This document shows positions 1 through 10,140 of a stretch of DNA of 64,000 nt, one piece after another; within the stretch, counting starts at the first letter, position 1, and each line of letters begins with the position of its first letter. The notes under the pieces are model-generated. The model saw only the letters and a list, made by a program, of their open reading frames with translations, was not told the origin of the DNA and searched no databases. The position numbers and the translations under genes were made by a program. The DNA comes from Delphinus delphis (taxonomy: Eukaryota; Chordata; Mammalia; Artiodactyla; Delphinidae): positions 62,494,080 through 62,558,079 of the forward strand of contig NC_082694.2 in assembly GCF_949987515.2 (NCBI RefSeq). Reading direction: 5' to 3'.

Positions 1-59
1 GATGTTTTATATAAATTTTCCCAAATTAAAGTAAAATCTATGGAGTAAATATAATTCTA

Positions 60-185
60 GTTTTTAGATTAGGAAACTAAGGCTTTGTGAGTTTAAGGAA
101 TTACGCCAAGAGGGTCACTATTAGATTTGGCATTCCAACCTAGTTCTGTCTGACTTCAAATCCTATACTCTTTCTGTTAAAAGAA
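60..185 (-). repeat. MIR SINE fragment
   Basis: On the minus strand this matches the body of the mammalian-wide MIR SINE: the 'gaaactaaggc' core, a degraded stretch where the family has 'cacacagct', then a tract ending in a cysteine-tRNA-like head. It is highly diverged, as expected of an element older than the placental radiation. Recognition is by eye. Confidence 0.65.
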
Positions 186-394
186 GTTGAAAAAGGAAAT
201 TGTGTTAATAGCTAAAATTATGGTAAATGTAGCAAAATGAAAATAAAGATTTCAGAAAATGTAGAAGAGTGTTGTTGATGGGTTTTTTTGTTTGTTTGTG
301 GTGGGACCATTCAAGACTTAAAACTTACTTGAGAGTCTGCCCCTAGGTTTATAGCTCCTTTATTTTCTTCCTTTCTATCTAAAGTCTTATATTT

Positions 395-525
395 TCCAAA
401 AGAACTATGCTCTCTGAGGACAGGCACTGGTGCTGTGCATTTCTCTACCTCCATATCAAATTCCACGGCTAACTTCTAAGACTCAATAACTATTTTTTAA
501 ATGGATGAATGAATAAATATTTTTC
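395..525 (+). repeat. L2 LINE 3' end fragment
   Basis: The segment follows the order of the L2 3' terminus: 'ctctgaggacaggcactg', a pyrimidine-rich middle, then 'ctcaataac' and a 'gaatgaataaat' tail. L2 is an ancient inactive LINE. The match is diverged. Confidence 0.5.
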
Positions 526-2004
526 AAATCATCAAATAGGAAGACTCCTATTTCTTAACTTGAAAAAAATAAAACTTTTATTGATATAATTTTTCTCTTA
601 GGACATGCAGTAGTTTATATTTTTATGTCTTTCCATGTACTGCCCTAAAATATTTCCTTCGTTTCACTTACTTACAAATGGTAGTTAGCACTTTACATAT
701 CTGATAAAACTATGGCTTTTGATAATAAAAAAAAAATTACCAACCTAATTTTCTACGTTCTATGAATAAAAAATGTAAATTGCTCACAGGCAGTTTCTTT
801 GTAGAAGAGGAATAGTAGAAATTTAAGCAATTTCCTGTTATTTGCATCAAGCCAGGCAGCTAATCTGAATCTTTCATACACTTTTTGTATTAACAGAAAA
901 AGAAAGGCTCTTGCCAGAAATTATCCTGACGGTTGACTCTGAAAACACAGGTTGGGATTTGGCTTCCTGGTTCTGAATCATATGCAGGAATTAAACACTT
1001 CATTTATCCTCTTCCCAGGAGATCATCGAAATGAGGTAAGTCAGCATTACTCTATGGTATGGCTTTTCAGACAAGTTGGAAAGAATATACTAACACCATT
1101 TGATTCCCTTCTGATTTGGTTCTTAAATGTTCAAGGTCTTTCTTATAGTGAATTGAAACACAAGTTGAACCATACAGAACTTTAACCATTAGGCTAGTCT
1201 CTCTCTGTGACATTTTGAATCTGGGGGACTAATTTATTACTTCCTGGTATTTTAAATTCAACAAATTCTTCTGCTGGATTAGCTGTGGTCTGTGTGACTT
1301 AAAGTATGGCCTTGAAAGAAACACAAATAAATTTCATGATTTAACTTAGGTAAAAAGATTGGGTGATACATCTCTCAGTCTCACCATCCTTTTCTTTTTT
1401 TCTTATAATTATTGTATTTTGTCAGGTAGGGCTGGATTATGCTGCCAAATATCAGTGGATTCACATAACAAAAGTGTACTTTTTGCTCGAATTACATAAA
1501 CAACATGGTTCAGCAAATTCAGTCAGAGACCCAAATCAACACAGCAGTGGGAAAGAAACACAGAATCCAAATCATGCACTGACTCTTATCTCTCTACAAG
1601 GCAGTGACATACCCGATTTAATCTCCCATTTTGTGGTCCAAAGCAATTCTCATTACCGTGCCTAACTCCAAAATCAATTGAGAAGTGCAACTTACCATGT
1701 TCACTGAAAGGTAGAGCACCAGAAATGTTTGATGATCAGCACCAGTGACTATCACATGTTTATTATATCACACATTTCCTTTTCTCTCCCAGCAGCAGAG
1801 AGGTTGACATCTCAAATCCTCACATTGGAAAATCTGGGACAAAGTAGACTGAGCTATTTGCTTGCTACAGAATCTAGAACAAGTTTCTAAACACTCAATG
1901 CTTGTTTTCTTTTCATCTGTAAATGATGAAAAGCAGTGCCTCCTCCATCACAGGCAAATTTCCACTTTTTAAAATGAGCTGTTTTTGAGCATTTTTTCTA
2001 TTAC
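526..2004. other. unique AT-rich sequence, no gene recognised
   Basis: I see no recognisable repeat or gene. Short open frames at 952-1185 and 1363-1665 lack recognisable domains and are the length expected by chance. A 17-nt microexon-like arrangement at 1019-1035 is listed as its own feature and finding. Confidence 0.6.
1019..1035 (+). other. possible 17-nt microexon (splice-site pair only)
   Basis: A pyrimidine-rich run ends in 'cttcccag' at 1011-1018. After 17 nt there is a perfect donor, GAG|GTAAGT, with GT at 1036. These signals fit both U2-type consensus sequences, but such pairs occur by chance in tens of kilobases. There is no coding or conservation evidence here. Confidence 0.12.
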
Positions 2005-2440
2005 CTTTATTATTTCTTTGCCAATACTCCACCATCTTAATTAGTTTAGCTTTATATCGGGTTTTGATATCTGGAGGGCAAGTACCCCTTTACATATCTT
2101 CAGAATTGCATAGGCAGTTTTGACCTTTATTTTCTACACAGATTTGTAAAGTTTCAGGAAAAGGTGTTTAACATTTACATTGACGTTAAATGTTAGGTAA
2201 CAAATGACCAATTTAAGATATTGAGTCTTCGTATCCACTAGCCCTAATATATTCTGCAGATTGTTCAGTTCTAAATATTTTCTAATTAGCATTATGATTT
2301 CTTAATTAAATCATTATTTGGCAGCATTCCCTTTAAGTTTCCAAAATTATATTTTATAATTTGTTTTATTGATTTCTAATTTTATTGATTTGTATTTAAA
2401 GAAAATTGTATGTTTCTGATTCTTCGGTATTTATTACTTT
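2005..2440 (-). repeat. ancient L1 ORF2 remnant (L1M-type)
   Basis: Read on the minus strand this resembles the old L1 ORF2 region. On the plus strand, 'tagctttatatcgggttttg', 'gatatctggagggcaagta', 'atattgagtcttcgtatcca' and 'ttgatttctaattttattga' are decayed forms of familiar L1 ORF2 reverse-complement phrases. There is no open frame. The first part corresponds to the ORF2 C-terminal third and the last part to a more 5' region, so two fragments may be joined. Confidence 0.5.
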
Positions 2441-2446
2441 CTTTAT

Positions 2447-2488
2447 GGGCTAGTACATAAGTATCTAGGGCTAGTACATAAGTATCTA
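2447..2488. repeat. perfect 21-bp tandem duplication
   Basis: A 21-bp unit beginning 'gggctagtacataagtat' occurs twice head to tail without a mismatch, at 2447-2467 and 2468-2488. This is a recent small duplication at the edge of the old L1 remnant. Confidence 0.9.
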
Positions 2489-4028
2489 TCATGGCTCTCA
2501 GCCCATTATAAGGAAGTTAGTGGTCATAGTCACATTCATCCAATGAAAGAACTATCTGTCTTGAGACATAGTAAATCACCCAAGAGTTCTATATGAAATA
2601 ATATGTAATAGATTACTAGAGGGAGCAGGATCTTTCACTATCTTTAAAATATCTATGAACAAAATACCCTACAAATGGGAAAAAAGGATATATTTTAATA
2701 TGTGCATTTATATGAAAACAGATCCTTCCTTATATGTGTCAAAATTCCTACTATAAAATAACATCGAAACAAATACTTTATATATTTAATATATTTTCAA
2801 ATGCTTTGACTAGTGTATTTATTATAAATAATATTCAGAATTACATCTCAAATTCAGTGCTTTATATATTAATTAATTAGAATTTTAAGTCAGAATATGC
2901 TTCATTCAGAAATACAATTAATTGCATTCTAATGCTAGAATACAAATATAACATTCAATAAAATTCAAAGTAAGATATAGAATTCACAACCCTTTAACAC
3001 CTAATATTGATGATTACAATAAGACCTACAAAACTTTGTGAATTAAAATAAGTCTTGAAAAATTCTATAGTGCAGCTGATGAGGCCATACTGAGTGAGTT
3101 TTTAGATCCCATGCCCATCATTAGAGCACTGAGTGTCACCATCCACTAAACTTGATTTGAGTACATTTCAAATATAAATAAATATTCACATTAAATAAAA
3201 GATTAAGTTCTCTGTGGAATTCTAATTTTTTGTCATCTATGGAAGTTTTATAAATTATTAATAAAAATTCTAGTGGCATATCCATTCATTGATATTTGAA
3301 AACTGCTAAGATACGTTTTCTTCCTTCGAAACATTATGGTTTCTTTTCACAAAACTGCAAGTTTATTTACATTTATCTTTTTATTGTGAGCTTTTTCCCA
3401 ACCTCAATCAAATTTATAATTTGATTTTTTTTGGTAGTTAGATCTTAGTGGAAGAAATACACTTAAAACTAAACACTCAATTTAATCAAAATACTTCAGT
3501 AACAAGTTGTACCTTATCAGATTTACTAACATTATAATCACAACCCATCAAGGTAAGAACAACTTTCCAGGTTGCCAAGTTTTTCAGACAACATTTCCAT
3601 AAGACCTTTCCATGACTGGACAAAATTTAATGAATGTTATATTTATGGGACATAAAATAGGTGATAATTTTAAACAAAAAATAAGAATTTCTAAGAAAAG
3701 ACAGTAAGAGCTTTACCTCAAATTTTAATAAAATTAACACATAATCACTGTTACTTTGCTAATTTACTAACACTGATTATTTGGAATCTCCTCTGATAGA
3801 GAAAGAGAGATTAATTGACTTTTAAATCACTGATTTAGGATCTTGCTATGCAGTAACTTCACAACTTAGTTGCTGTGAAAGAAGACAAATTATTGGAGTT
3901 AAAGGCCATATTGAATCACCAAACACTTGTGCACTTGATTCTATCACATAAAATAAGTAAAGTTGTAATAACTAGAGATATTTTTGGGAAAGTGATCTTA
4001 GTATTTTAGTTCTCTTACATGGGAATTA
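2489..4028. other. AT-rich unique sequence, nothing recognised
   Basis: This is a long AT-rich stretch with only very short open frames. I recognise no repeat family, RNA gene or splice-supported exon in it. Confidence 0.55.
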
Positions 4029-4133
4029 TTTATATATATATATAAAATATGGCGCATATATATTGTTTTTTAATAGATATATAATATGTAATTATATACA
4101 ATTATATAATTAATATAATTATATATATTTGTA
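4029..4133. repeat. AT-rich low-complexity tract
   Basis: The tract is mostly alternating TA and ATT/AAT blocks, interrupted by 'ggcgc' near 4052. It can fold into weak hairpins but has no longer unit structure. Confidence 0.8.
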
Positions 4134-4147
4134 GAAGAAATCTGTGA

Positions 4148-4447
4148 CAAGATTGAAAATAACTAATTCCTGCAATCCCACTCCTGGGCATATATCTGGA
4201 GGAAACTATAATTCGAAAAGATACACACATGCACACCAATCTTCACAGCAGCACTATTTACAATAGCCAAGGCATGGAAGCAACCTAAATATCCATCCAC
4301 AGATGAATGGATAAAGAAGATGTGAAATCTTACTTAGCCATAAAAATTGAAATATTACTTAGCCATAAAAAAGAATAAAATATCACTTGCAGCAACATGG
4401 ATGGACCTTACCTCATACCAAGTGAAGTAAGCCAGAGAAAAATAATG
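4148..4447 (+). mobile_element. L1 ORF2 3'-end fragment
   Basis: This carries the end of L1 ORF2: 'atcccactcctgggcatat', 'cagcagcactatttacaata', 'gaagcaacctaaatatccat', 'gaatggataaagaaga' and 'aagtgaagtaagccagag'. It starts inside ORF2 and stops before the 3'UTR. It contains a local duplication of 'ttacttagccataaaaa' (4330-4346 and 4355-4371). It is more diverged than the copies at 25, 45 and 52 kb. Confidence 0.85.
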
Positions 4448-4528
4448 AAAAATATATTTATATCTGTATTAATTTTTTATCATTTATGGGCTTCCTCATT
4501 TCTTTGTGGAGATTCAAGTTTTGTTTAT

Positions 4529-4588
4529 TTTTAACATCTTTATTGGAGTATAATTGCTTTACAATGGTGTGTTAGTTGCTGTTTTTTA
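4529..4588 (-). mobile_element. extreme 3' tip of an L1, heavily 5'-truncated
   Basis: The plus-strand text 'aacatctttattggagtata' followed by 'attgctttacaatggtgtgt' is the reverse complement of the L1 3' terminus seen near 25,300, 45,400 and 60,800. About 60 bp remain, consistent with extreme 5' truncation during target-primed reverse transcription. Confidence 0.8.
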
Positions 4589-4599
4589 AAGAAGTTCCT

Positions 4600-5560
4600 T
4601 TGACAGTTATTTTAACAAGTCTCCTAGCCATGAATTCTCTTGTCTTTTGTGTTTTCTAAAAAAGTGTTTATTTCACCTTAATTTTAAAGCATATTTTCAC
4701 TGGGTTTAGAATCTGGGTTAACAGGTTTGTTTTTCTTCAGATTTTGAAAGGCACCATATATCTTCTTGTAATTAGCATATTTTCTGACAAGACAGCTGCT
4801 GTAATTCTTAGCTTAGTTATTTCCTGTGTAATATTTTTTCCTTTATCAGCTTTCAAGATCTCTCCTTTATTTAAATATTCAAATATGGCATGTCTAGATG
4901 CATTTTGTTTTACTTTTTTCCTGTTTGGAACTTACTGATTTTGTGGTTTGATAGCTTTCACTATTTTAGAAAATTCCTTCCCATTATGTTTTGTCTGCCT
5001 TATTCTGTCGCTGTTTTTCCTCTGGAGCTTCAGATAATCCTGTGTTCAGTCATTTGATATTGTCCCACAATCCATAGCTCTTAGATTCTGTCCCATGTTT
5101 TTGTTGTTTCCTTTGGATTCAATTTTGATTTCTTATTTTCAAGTTCACCGATTTCTTAAGTCTACTGATGAGTCCATCAAAAAGTTTTCATTTCTGATAT
5201 CATGCTTTTCTATTTCTATTTGATTGCTTTTTCTATTTTTTATCTTTTCATTAAAAATCCCTATCTGCTAATTCAAGTAATCTATCTTTTTCATTATATC
5301 CTTTAACATATCATAACAAAGTTACTTCAGAGTACTTGACTTATATTTCAGATATCTTGGTCAACTGTGAGTATGGTTCTGCTGATTATTTTGTCTCTTG
5401 ACAATGGATTGTTTTCCTCGTGTCTTTAATTTTTTATTGAATGTGGGACATCATATGTATAACAGCATAGACTAAGGTTAAGTAGTACACAGGTTTATAA
5501 ATTAAAATGTCTCTTTTTCTGTCAGGTCATTAGTTGAAAGTCTAATTAGGAGTTGAACTA
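4600..5560 (-). repeat. possible ancient L1M 3' region
   Basis: T-rich, with 'ctggagcttcagataatcc', 'ttcaagttcaccgatttctt' and 'ttattgaatgtgggacatca', which resemble the reverse complement of old L1M 3' regions. The match is loose and family assignment is tentative. Open frames here are short and AT-driven. Confidence 0.4.
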
Positions 5561-6234
5561 GGATTGAGTTTTGTTGTTTCTATGGTTACAGTTAGGACAT
5601 GTCTAATATTTTAATCATGTATTTTTTTTGTAAATCTGCTCACATCAGTTATTCTTCTTAGTCAAGAGACTAAGGATTGGCCGTTGAAATTAGATTTCAG
5701 GGATTTCTCCTTAAAAATGAATTTTTTTTTTCTTTTCCTATTGGATGAAAATTGGGTTTTATGGCTTGAGCTTGAACAGTCATCTTCATGTTGAGAATCA
5801 AAAAGACACTTAATGTTGAACAGCAGGAAGCTTGGAAAGAGAAAGCGCGCATGTGTGTGTGTGTGCATTTTCATTCATCACTTTCAGCAATCTTAATAGT
5901 CTTCATATATTGAAATTGAAGGAATTCATTATTTTAAAATGCCTTGTTTTCTTTCTGTTGTTTTTTTGTCTTGAGGAGAGCTTGTTGCCTCCGTTCTTCA
6001 TTTTTATTAGAATTTGTACATGATTAATGTTATCCTAACATTTTTGATCGTCTTGAATTTTTGCTCAACTCTGGAAATTCTTTTTTATCTTTGTGTTTGA
6101 CATACCTACTTTGAACTTAGCTATCTCTGTTTTTCTTATCCTGTTTATCAGTACAATTATTTTACCTTTAGGGAAACATATTTTTAATTGCCATGAACTT
6201 TTTCTAATTGTACCCTTTTAAAGCAGTCTTTTCT
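5561..6234. other. unique AT-rich sequence
   Basis: No gene or clear repeat is visible apart from a short GT run near 5850-5866. Two small overlapping frames (5662-5874 minus, 5832-6023 plus) have no recognisable domain. Confidence 0.5.
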
Positions 6235-6309
6235 GGGAATTCCCTGGCAATCCAGTGGTTAGGACTCAGCACTTTCACTGCCAGGGCCCAGGTTCAATCC
6301 CTGATCAGT
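6235..6309 (+). mobile_element. CHR-type tRNA-derived SINE, 5' head only
   Basis: The element starts 'gggaattccctgg' and continues with an A-box-like 'tggcaatccagtggtta' and a B-box 'ggttcaatcc' (6291-6300), the internal Pol III promoter of cetartiodactyl tRNA-Glu-derived SINEs. It stops after about 75 bp without tail or A-run, so it is a 3'-truncated or later deleted copy. Confidence 0.85.
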
Positions 6310-6439
6310 TCTCAAGTTTTATACTCGTGTCTTTACCCAAGAAGACCTGGAAGTATTGTCTAAGAATAGTGCCCCTATTGATACTCAGTAGTCTAAAAAG
6401 TGCTTGTTAACTACAGCTTCAGGTTCAGTAAACATTATG

Positions 6440-6650
6440 ATCTACCTCCTACGGATCAAGTGCTTTTACATATTTCATTTAATCCCATCACAATCATGTG
6501 AAGTAAGCGATGTTTTACTCATTTTAAAAAAAGAAGGATCTGAAACCCAATGAGGTTAAGTAGCTCACTCAATATGTTGCAGCTAGCTTCAAAAAGACCT
6601 TCAAACCCAGCTTTTCTGTCTTGCCACCCAGTAGCATTCTGTGGTGTGAT
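6440..6650 (-). repeat. MIR SINE
   Basis: On the minus strand the MIR body is recognisable: 'gaaacccaatgaggttaagt', a decayed 'gttgcagct' where 'cacacagct' is usual, then 'ttcaaacccag', followed by the head region. It is diverged but in the right order. Confidence 0.6.
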
Positions 6651-6723
6651 GGCCTGAATTGATTGAATTGATGAGCATATCAAAACACAAAAGAAATTTT
6701 AGGCATTCATTCTCTCTCTCTGC

Positions 6724-6743
6724 TATATATATATATGTGTATA

Positions 6744-6793
<50 letters not shown>

Positions 6794-6838
6794 TACATAC
6801 ACACACACATATATACACACACACACACATATACACCA
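6724..6838. repeat. compound (TA)n/(TG)n/(CA)n microsatellite
   Basis: Alternating TA with TGTG interruptions is followed by CA-rich blocks with CATA interruptions. The alternating purine-pyrimidine pattern explains the repetitive Tyr/Ile/Thr/His open frames on both strands here, which are not genes. Confidence 0.95.
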
Positions 6839-7279
6839 TATGTTAAATATATACCCTATATATGCTCTTTCTCTATATAGTATGTATTATATGTATACTC
6901 TGTATATTATACATAGTATATTTAAAACTGTATATATTCAGATGAGTAGAGGGAAGACACTTTGTTAAGGTTTACCTGGGAAATTTCATCACAGGAAACA
7001 AGCAAATATGGTCTGGTATTGAATTTACTTAAAATCCTAAGAAAATATTGGAAAATTTTCTCCAGAGACAAGCCATTTAATGACTGAGCTAGTGTTAAGA
7101 TTAATTTATCATATTAGTACAAACCATATTTACAGGGTTCTACTAAATAGTTAAATCCCTAGCTACCTTATTAAAAACAGTACAAATCCTCTAAGCTATC
7201 TTCTTTTCTTGTTTCATTTTTATTTCTTGTCCCATTGAGTTTTTATTATTTCTTACTATCTCATATAGACAACAACTTA
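6839..7279. other. AT-rich unique sequence
   Basis: A degenerate TA-rich shoulder of the microsatellite runs to about 6930 and unique sequence follows. Nothing gene-like was seen. Confidence 0.5.
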
Positions 7280-7440
7280 TCTTGCTTATTTTTATTTCCC
7301 ATTAGATTGTAAGCTCCATGAAGGCAAGTGTTTTTGTACCTTGCTTGCTTGTTTGCCTCCTATTTGACAGTGTCTATAATAATACCAGACATACTTTAAG
7401 TGCTCAGTATTTTTTTTTATGAGTAAATGGCTAAGTGAAT
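7280..7440 (+). repeat. L2 LINE 3' end
   Basis: 'attagattgtaagctccat', 'gaaggcaagtgtttttgt' and 'aagtgctcagta' follow the L2 3' consensus order, ending in a 'taaatggctaagtgaatgaa' tail. Inactive ancient element. Confidence 0.75.
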
Positions 7441-7989
7441 GAACATGGAATTATGTTCTTGAAAAGAAAGGCAGTCTAATCTCTTGAAACTTTAAGGGAT
7501 ATTATTCTTTCAAACACTTTACTGAGAAAGGAGGGGACATATTTTTCAGTCTTGCTGGCTGGTGCAGATCAGCAAAAGAGAATTAATCATCTGAAGTCAA
7601 GTGCTTCACAGAGTCTGTTCTGAATCACTGTAGTTCTTATTGTCTAGTGGCCTTAGTGTCCACAGGAGGTTATTTATCCTTCTTCAGTGTTTCAACCTTT
7701 GAGAGTTAACCAGCAGCCAGAAGTAACAGTGATAGGCTGTTTCCAGTAGCAACAAACTCAAAAATACTCATCCCAGTATTGTTGACTTTTTCTGCCTATA
7801 CAAGCAAAGTTTCTGATAACCAAATATAGTGTGAGGAGGTAAAGAGTGGTTAACCCTAAAAAGTTGTTTTACACACTTTGACTTGACAGCACATGAGTAG
7901 AACAAAATAAGTAAGAAGTCTAGAAAGAGCTCAGAGAGGCATCCTTGGGAAATTTCAAATTCATGTAGATGCAGAAAGGGTAAAATTAT
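7441..7989. other. unique sequence, no gene recognised
   Basis: I see neither a repeat nor a gene. No open frame in it is noteworthy. Confidence 0.5.
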
Positions 7990-8215
7990 TATTTTTAAGC
8001 ACTTTAAAAATATTAACTCCTTTAATTTTTACAGCCATTCTCTGGGATGATACAATGACTATTCCCATTTTACAAATGAGGAAATAGAGTCACTGAGAAG
8101 TGTAGTGTTGTGCCCAAGATCACACAGCTAGGCAACAATAGAGCTGGGATTTGAATCCAGGCATCCTGACTCCACAGTCCATATTCTTCGTTGCTGTACC
8201 ACATTGCTACACAAA
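7990..8215 (-). repeat. near-complete MIR SINE
   Basis: The best MIR in the window. The plus strand reads 'cccattttacaaatgaggaa', 'cccaagatcacacagctagg', 'gagctgggatttgaatccag' and 'ctgactccacagtcc', the reverse complement of the MIR core and tRNA-like head. The 3' side is AT-rich and more decayed. Confidence 0.9.
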
Positions 8216-9229
8216 AATAAATACAAGGTCCTAAAAGGATGGTGGCAAAGAAAAACCACAAGGATTAGGTGTGTTTTTCATATCAATATTATTTTAGTTA
8301 GAGGATTTTGAAATATGTTTTATAACATTATTTTTTCTCACCAAATTATTGTTTCTATTTCTCATTGCCTATTTTAGTAAATGTGACCAATGTCATCTAG
8401 TAACACAAATTAGAAAACCTAGACTTATCCAAGATCTCTACTTCAGATACTTAGGGTATCTGAAATGACATTCACCAAATGGTAATGATGGATGTTCGTT
8501 TCTTCATTATGGATATAGGGTTGACTTTTAATTTTGTTATTTTTTATATTCTTAAATGTTTATTTAATTCTCATGTATATTTTTCCAGTAAATCTAATGC
8601 TGTTATTCTTAAAAGCAAATGTATAAAATCAAAGCAGAGTAAGCTTAGAACAAATAATATTTTCTGATTCTAAAATAAAGCAGTGCCAATAATAATAATA
8701 GTTAACAATGACAGCAATAATATATGGGAATAAAATTTTAAGCAGTTTTCCCTCTGAGAACACCTGCTCAAGAGTAAATTATGGGCTTACCATAAAGAAT
8801 GAATGGGTGCAGATTGACAGAGAATTTAATATATTGAAGATTTTAGTAGTTTGATGAATAGACTATATAGATTATATAAAGTCTAAAATATATTTCTGCC
8901 AAATGTTTATTGAGTGAGCAATATATACCAGAAGCTAAAGGAGATACAAAGATGAATAAGCTTCAGTTCTGCCATTAACAAGTATATGATTCAATACGGA
9001 AGTTAAGGTCTGTTCAAAATTTATTATAAATAAAGTATTGATAGATGGAGTACATGGAAGGGCAAAACCATATTTTGCTGAAGGAATTAGAAAAAAATAA
9101 AATAAAAATACATTAAAAATACATTGGGATAAGTCAAGGAATGTCAATAACTGAAAAAAATGATTGTACATGGCAACTCTCTGCATGTATTATACGTGTA
9201 ATCTCTACAACTAGTCAGTGTTATTTGTA
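8216..9229. other. unique sequence with weak L2-like patch
   Basis: No gene is seen. Around 8900-9000, 'tttattgagtgagcaatata' followed by 'gagatacaaagatgaataag' vaguely resembles the ancient 'increasing-order' repeat also seen at 57.0 and 59.4 kb, but too weakly to assign. Confidence 0.4.
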
Positions 9230-9724
9230 GTTGTTATTAATTGCTGCTGTAACAAATTATCACAAATTTAGTGACTTAAAACAACACAAATTTATTCTCT
9301 GAAAGTTCTGTAGATTAGAAGGCTGACATGGGTCTCACTGAGTTAAAACCAAGGTGTCAGTAGGACTGCATTCCTTTTTGGAGTCTCTAAGGGATAATGC
9401 ATTTCCTTGTTTTTCTAACTTCTAGAAGCTGTCCAGTCCACATTCCCTGGCTCATGGCCTCCTTCCTCTATATTCAAAGCCCACAACATTGTATCTGTCT
9501 GACCATTCTTCCATCATCACATCTTCCTCTGACTCCAGCCAGGAAAAGTTCTTTGATTTTTAAGGACCCATTGAGCCCACCCAAATAATCCAAGATAATA
9601 GCCCCAACATGAAGTTGTTAATTTAATCACATCTGCAAAGTCTCTTTTGTCAAATAAGTAACACATTCCTAGGTCTGAGAATGGGGGCATGGATATTAAT
9701 CGGAGTCATTATCCTGTCTACCAT
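9230..9724 (-). mobile_element. MaLR-type solo-like LTR (MLT1-like)
   Basis: Plus-strand 'gctgctgtaacaaattatca' at the left and 'tgtctaccataatctgcc' at the right are the reverse-complement ends of an MLT1-like LTR about 0.5 kb long. The interior shows the expected 'ttctagaagctgtccagtcc' and 'aataatccaagataatag'. LTRs of this group come from non-autonomous ERVL-related elements and carry a promoter and polyadenylation region, both decayed here. The family name is by recognition; the adjoining internal sequence supports an LTR element. Confidence 0.65.
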
Positions 9725-10140
9725 AATCTGCCCTCTGGAACCTAAAGATTCATGTTCTTCAGACATGCAAACTACATTCATCTCATCCCAAAGTCTCCAA
9801 AATCTCAATCCATTACAACACCAATTCAAAATCCACTCATCTAAATTTCGTCAGCTCAACAGCCCCATATTATATCATCTGCATCACGTATACCAGGGAT
9901 GAGTGAGACTTTGGGTATGATCCATTCTGGGGCACAATTTGTGTACACATGAAACTCAAGAAACAAATCTTCTGTTCCCATAATACAATGGTGGTACAGG
10001 CTTAGGGTAATAGTGATAAAGATTCTGAGTCAGAGAAATTACATTCTCTTGTCATAAAACTAAATTTCCTTTAACCTTTTTCCATATTTTAAATTTAATA
10101 TTGATATTCATCTGTTCCCAGATATAGGACATGTAAGAAA
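9725..10140 (-). mobile_element. MaLR internal region remnant
   Basis: Immediately to the right of the LTR are phrases typical of MaLR internal sequence read in reverse: 'cctctggaacctaaagattc', 'tctcatcccaaagtctccaa' and 'cccataatacaatggtggta'. Beside the LTR the minus strand reads 'ccagagggcagatta', which fits a polypurine tract. The LTR at 9230-9724 would then be the 3' LTR. No second LTR is visible to the right and no coding potential is retained. Confidence 0.5.

Noticed and set aside
1363..1665. 100-codon frame as a small gene
   Set aside because: No recognised domain, hydrophobic start explained by T-rich DNA, no splice or promoter support.
6601..6968. Tyr/Ile/His/Thr-rich open frames on both strands
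   Set aside because: They are translations of the TA/CA microsatellite.
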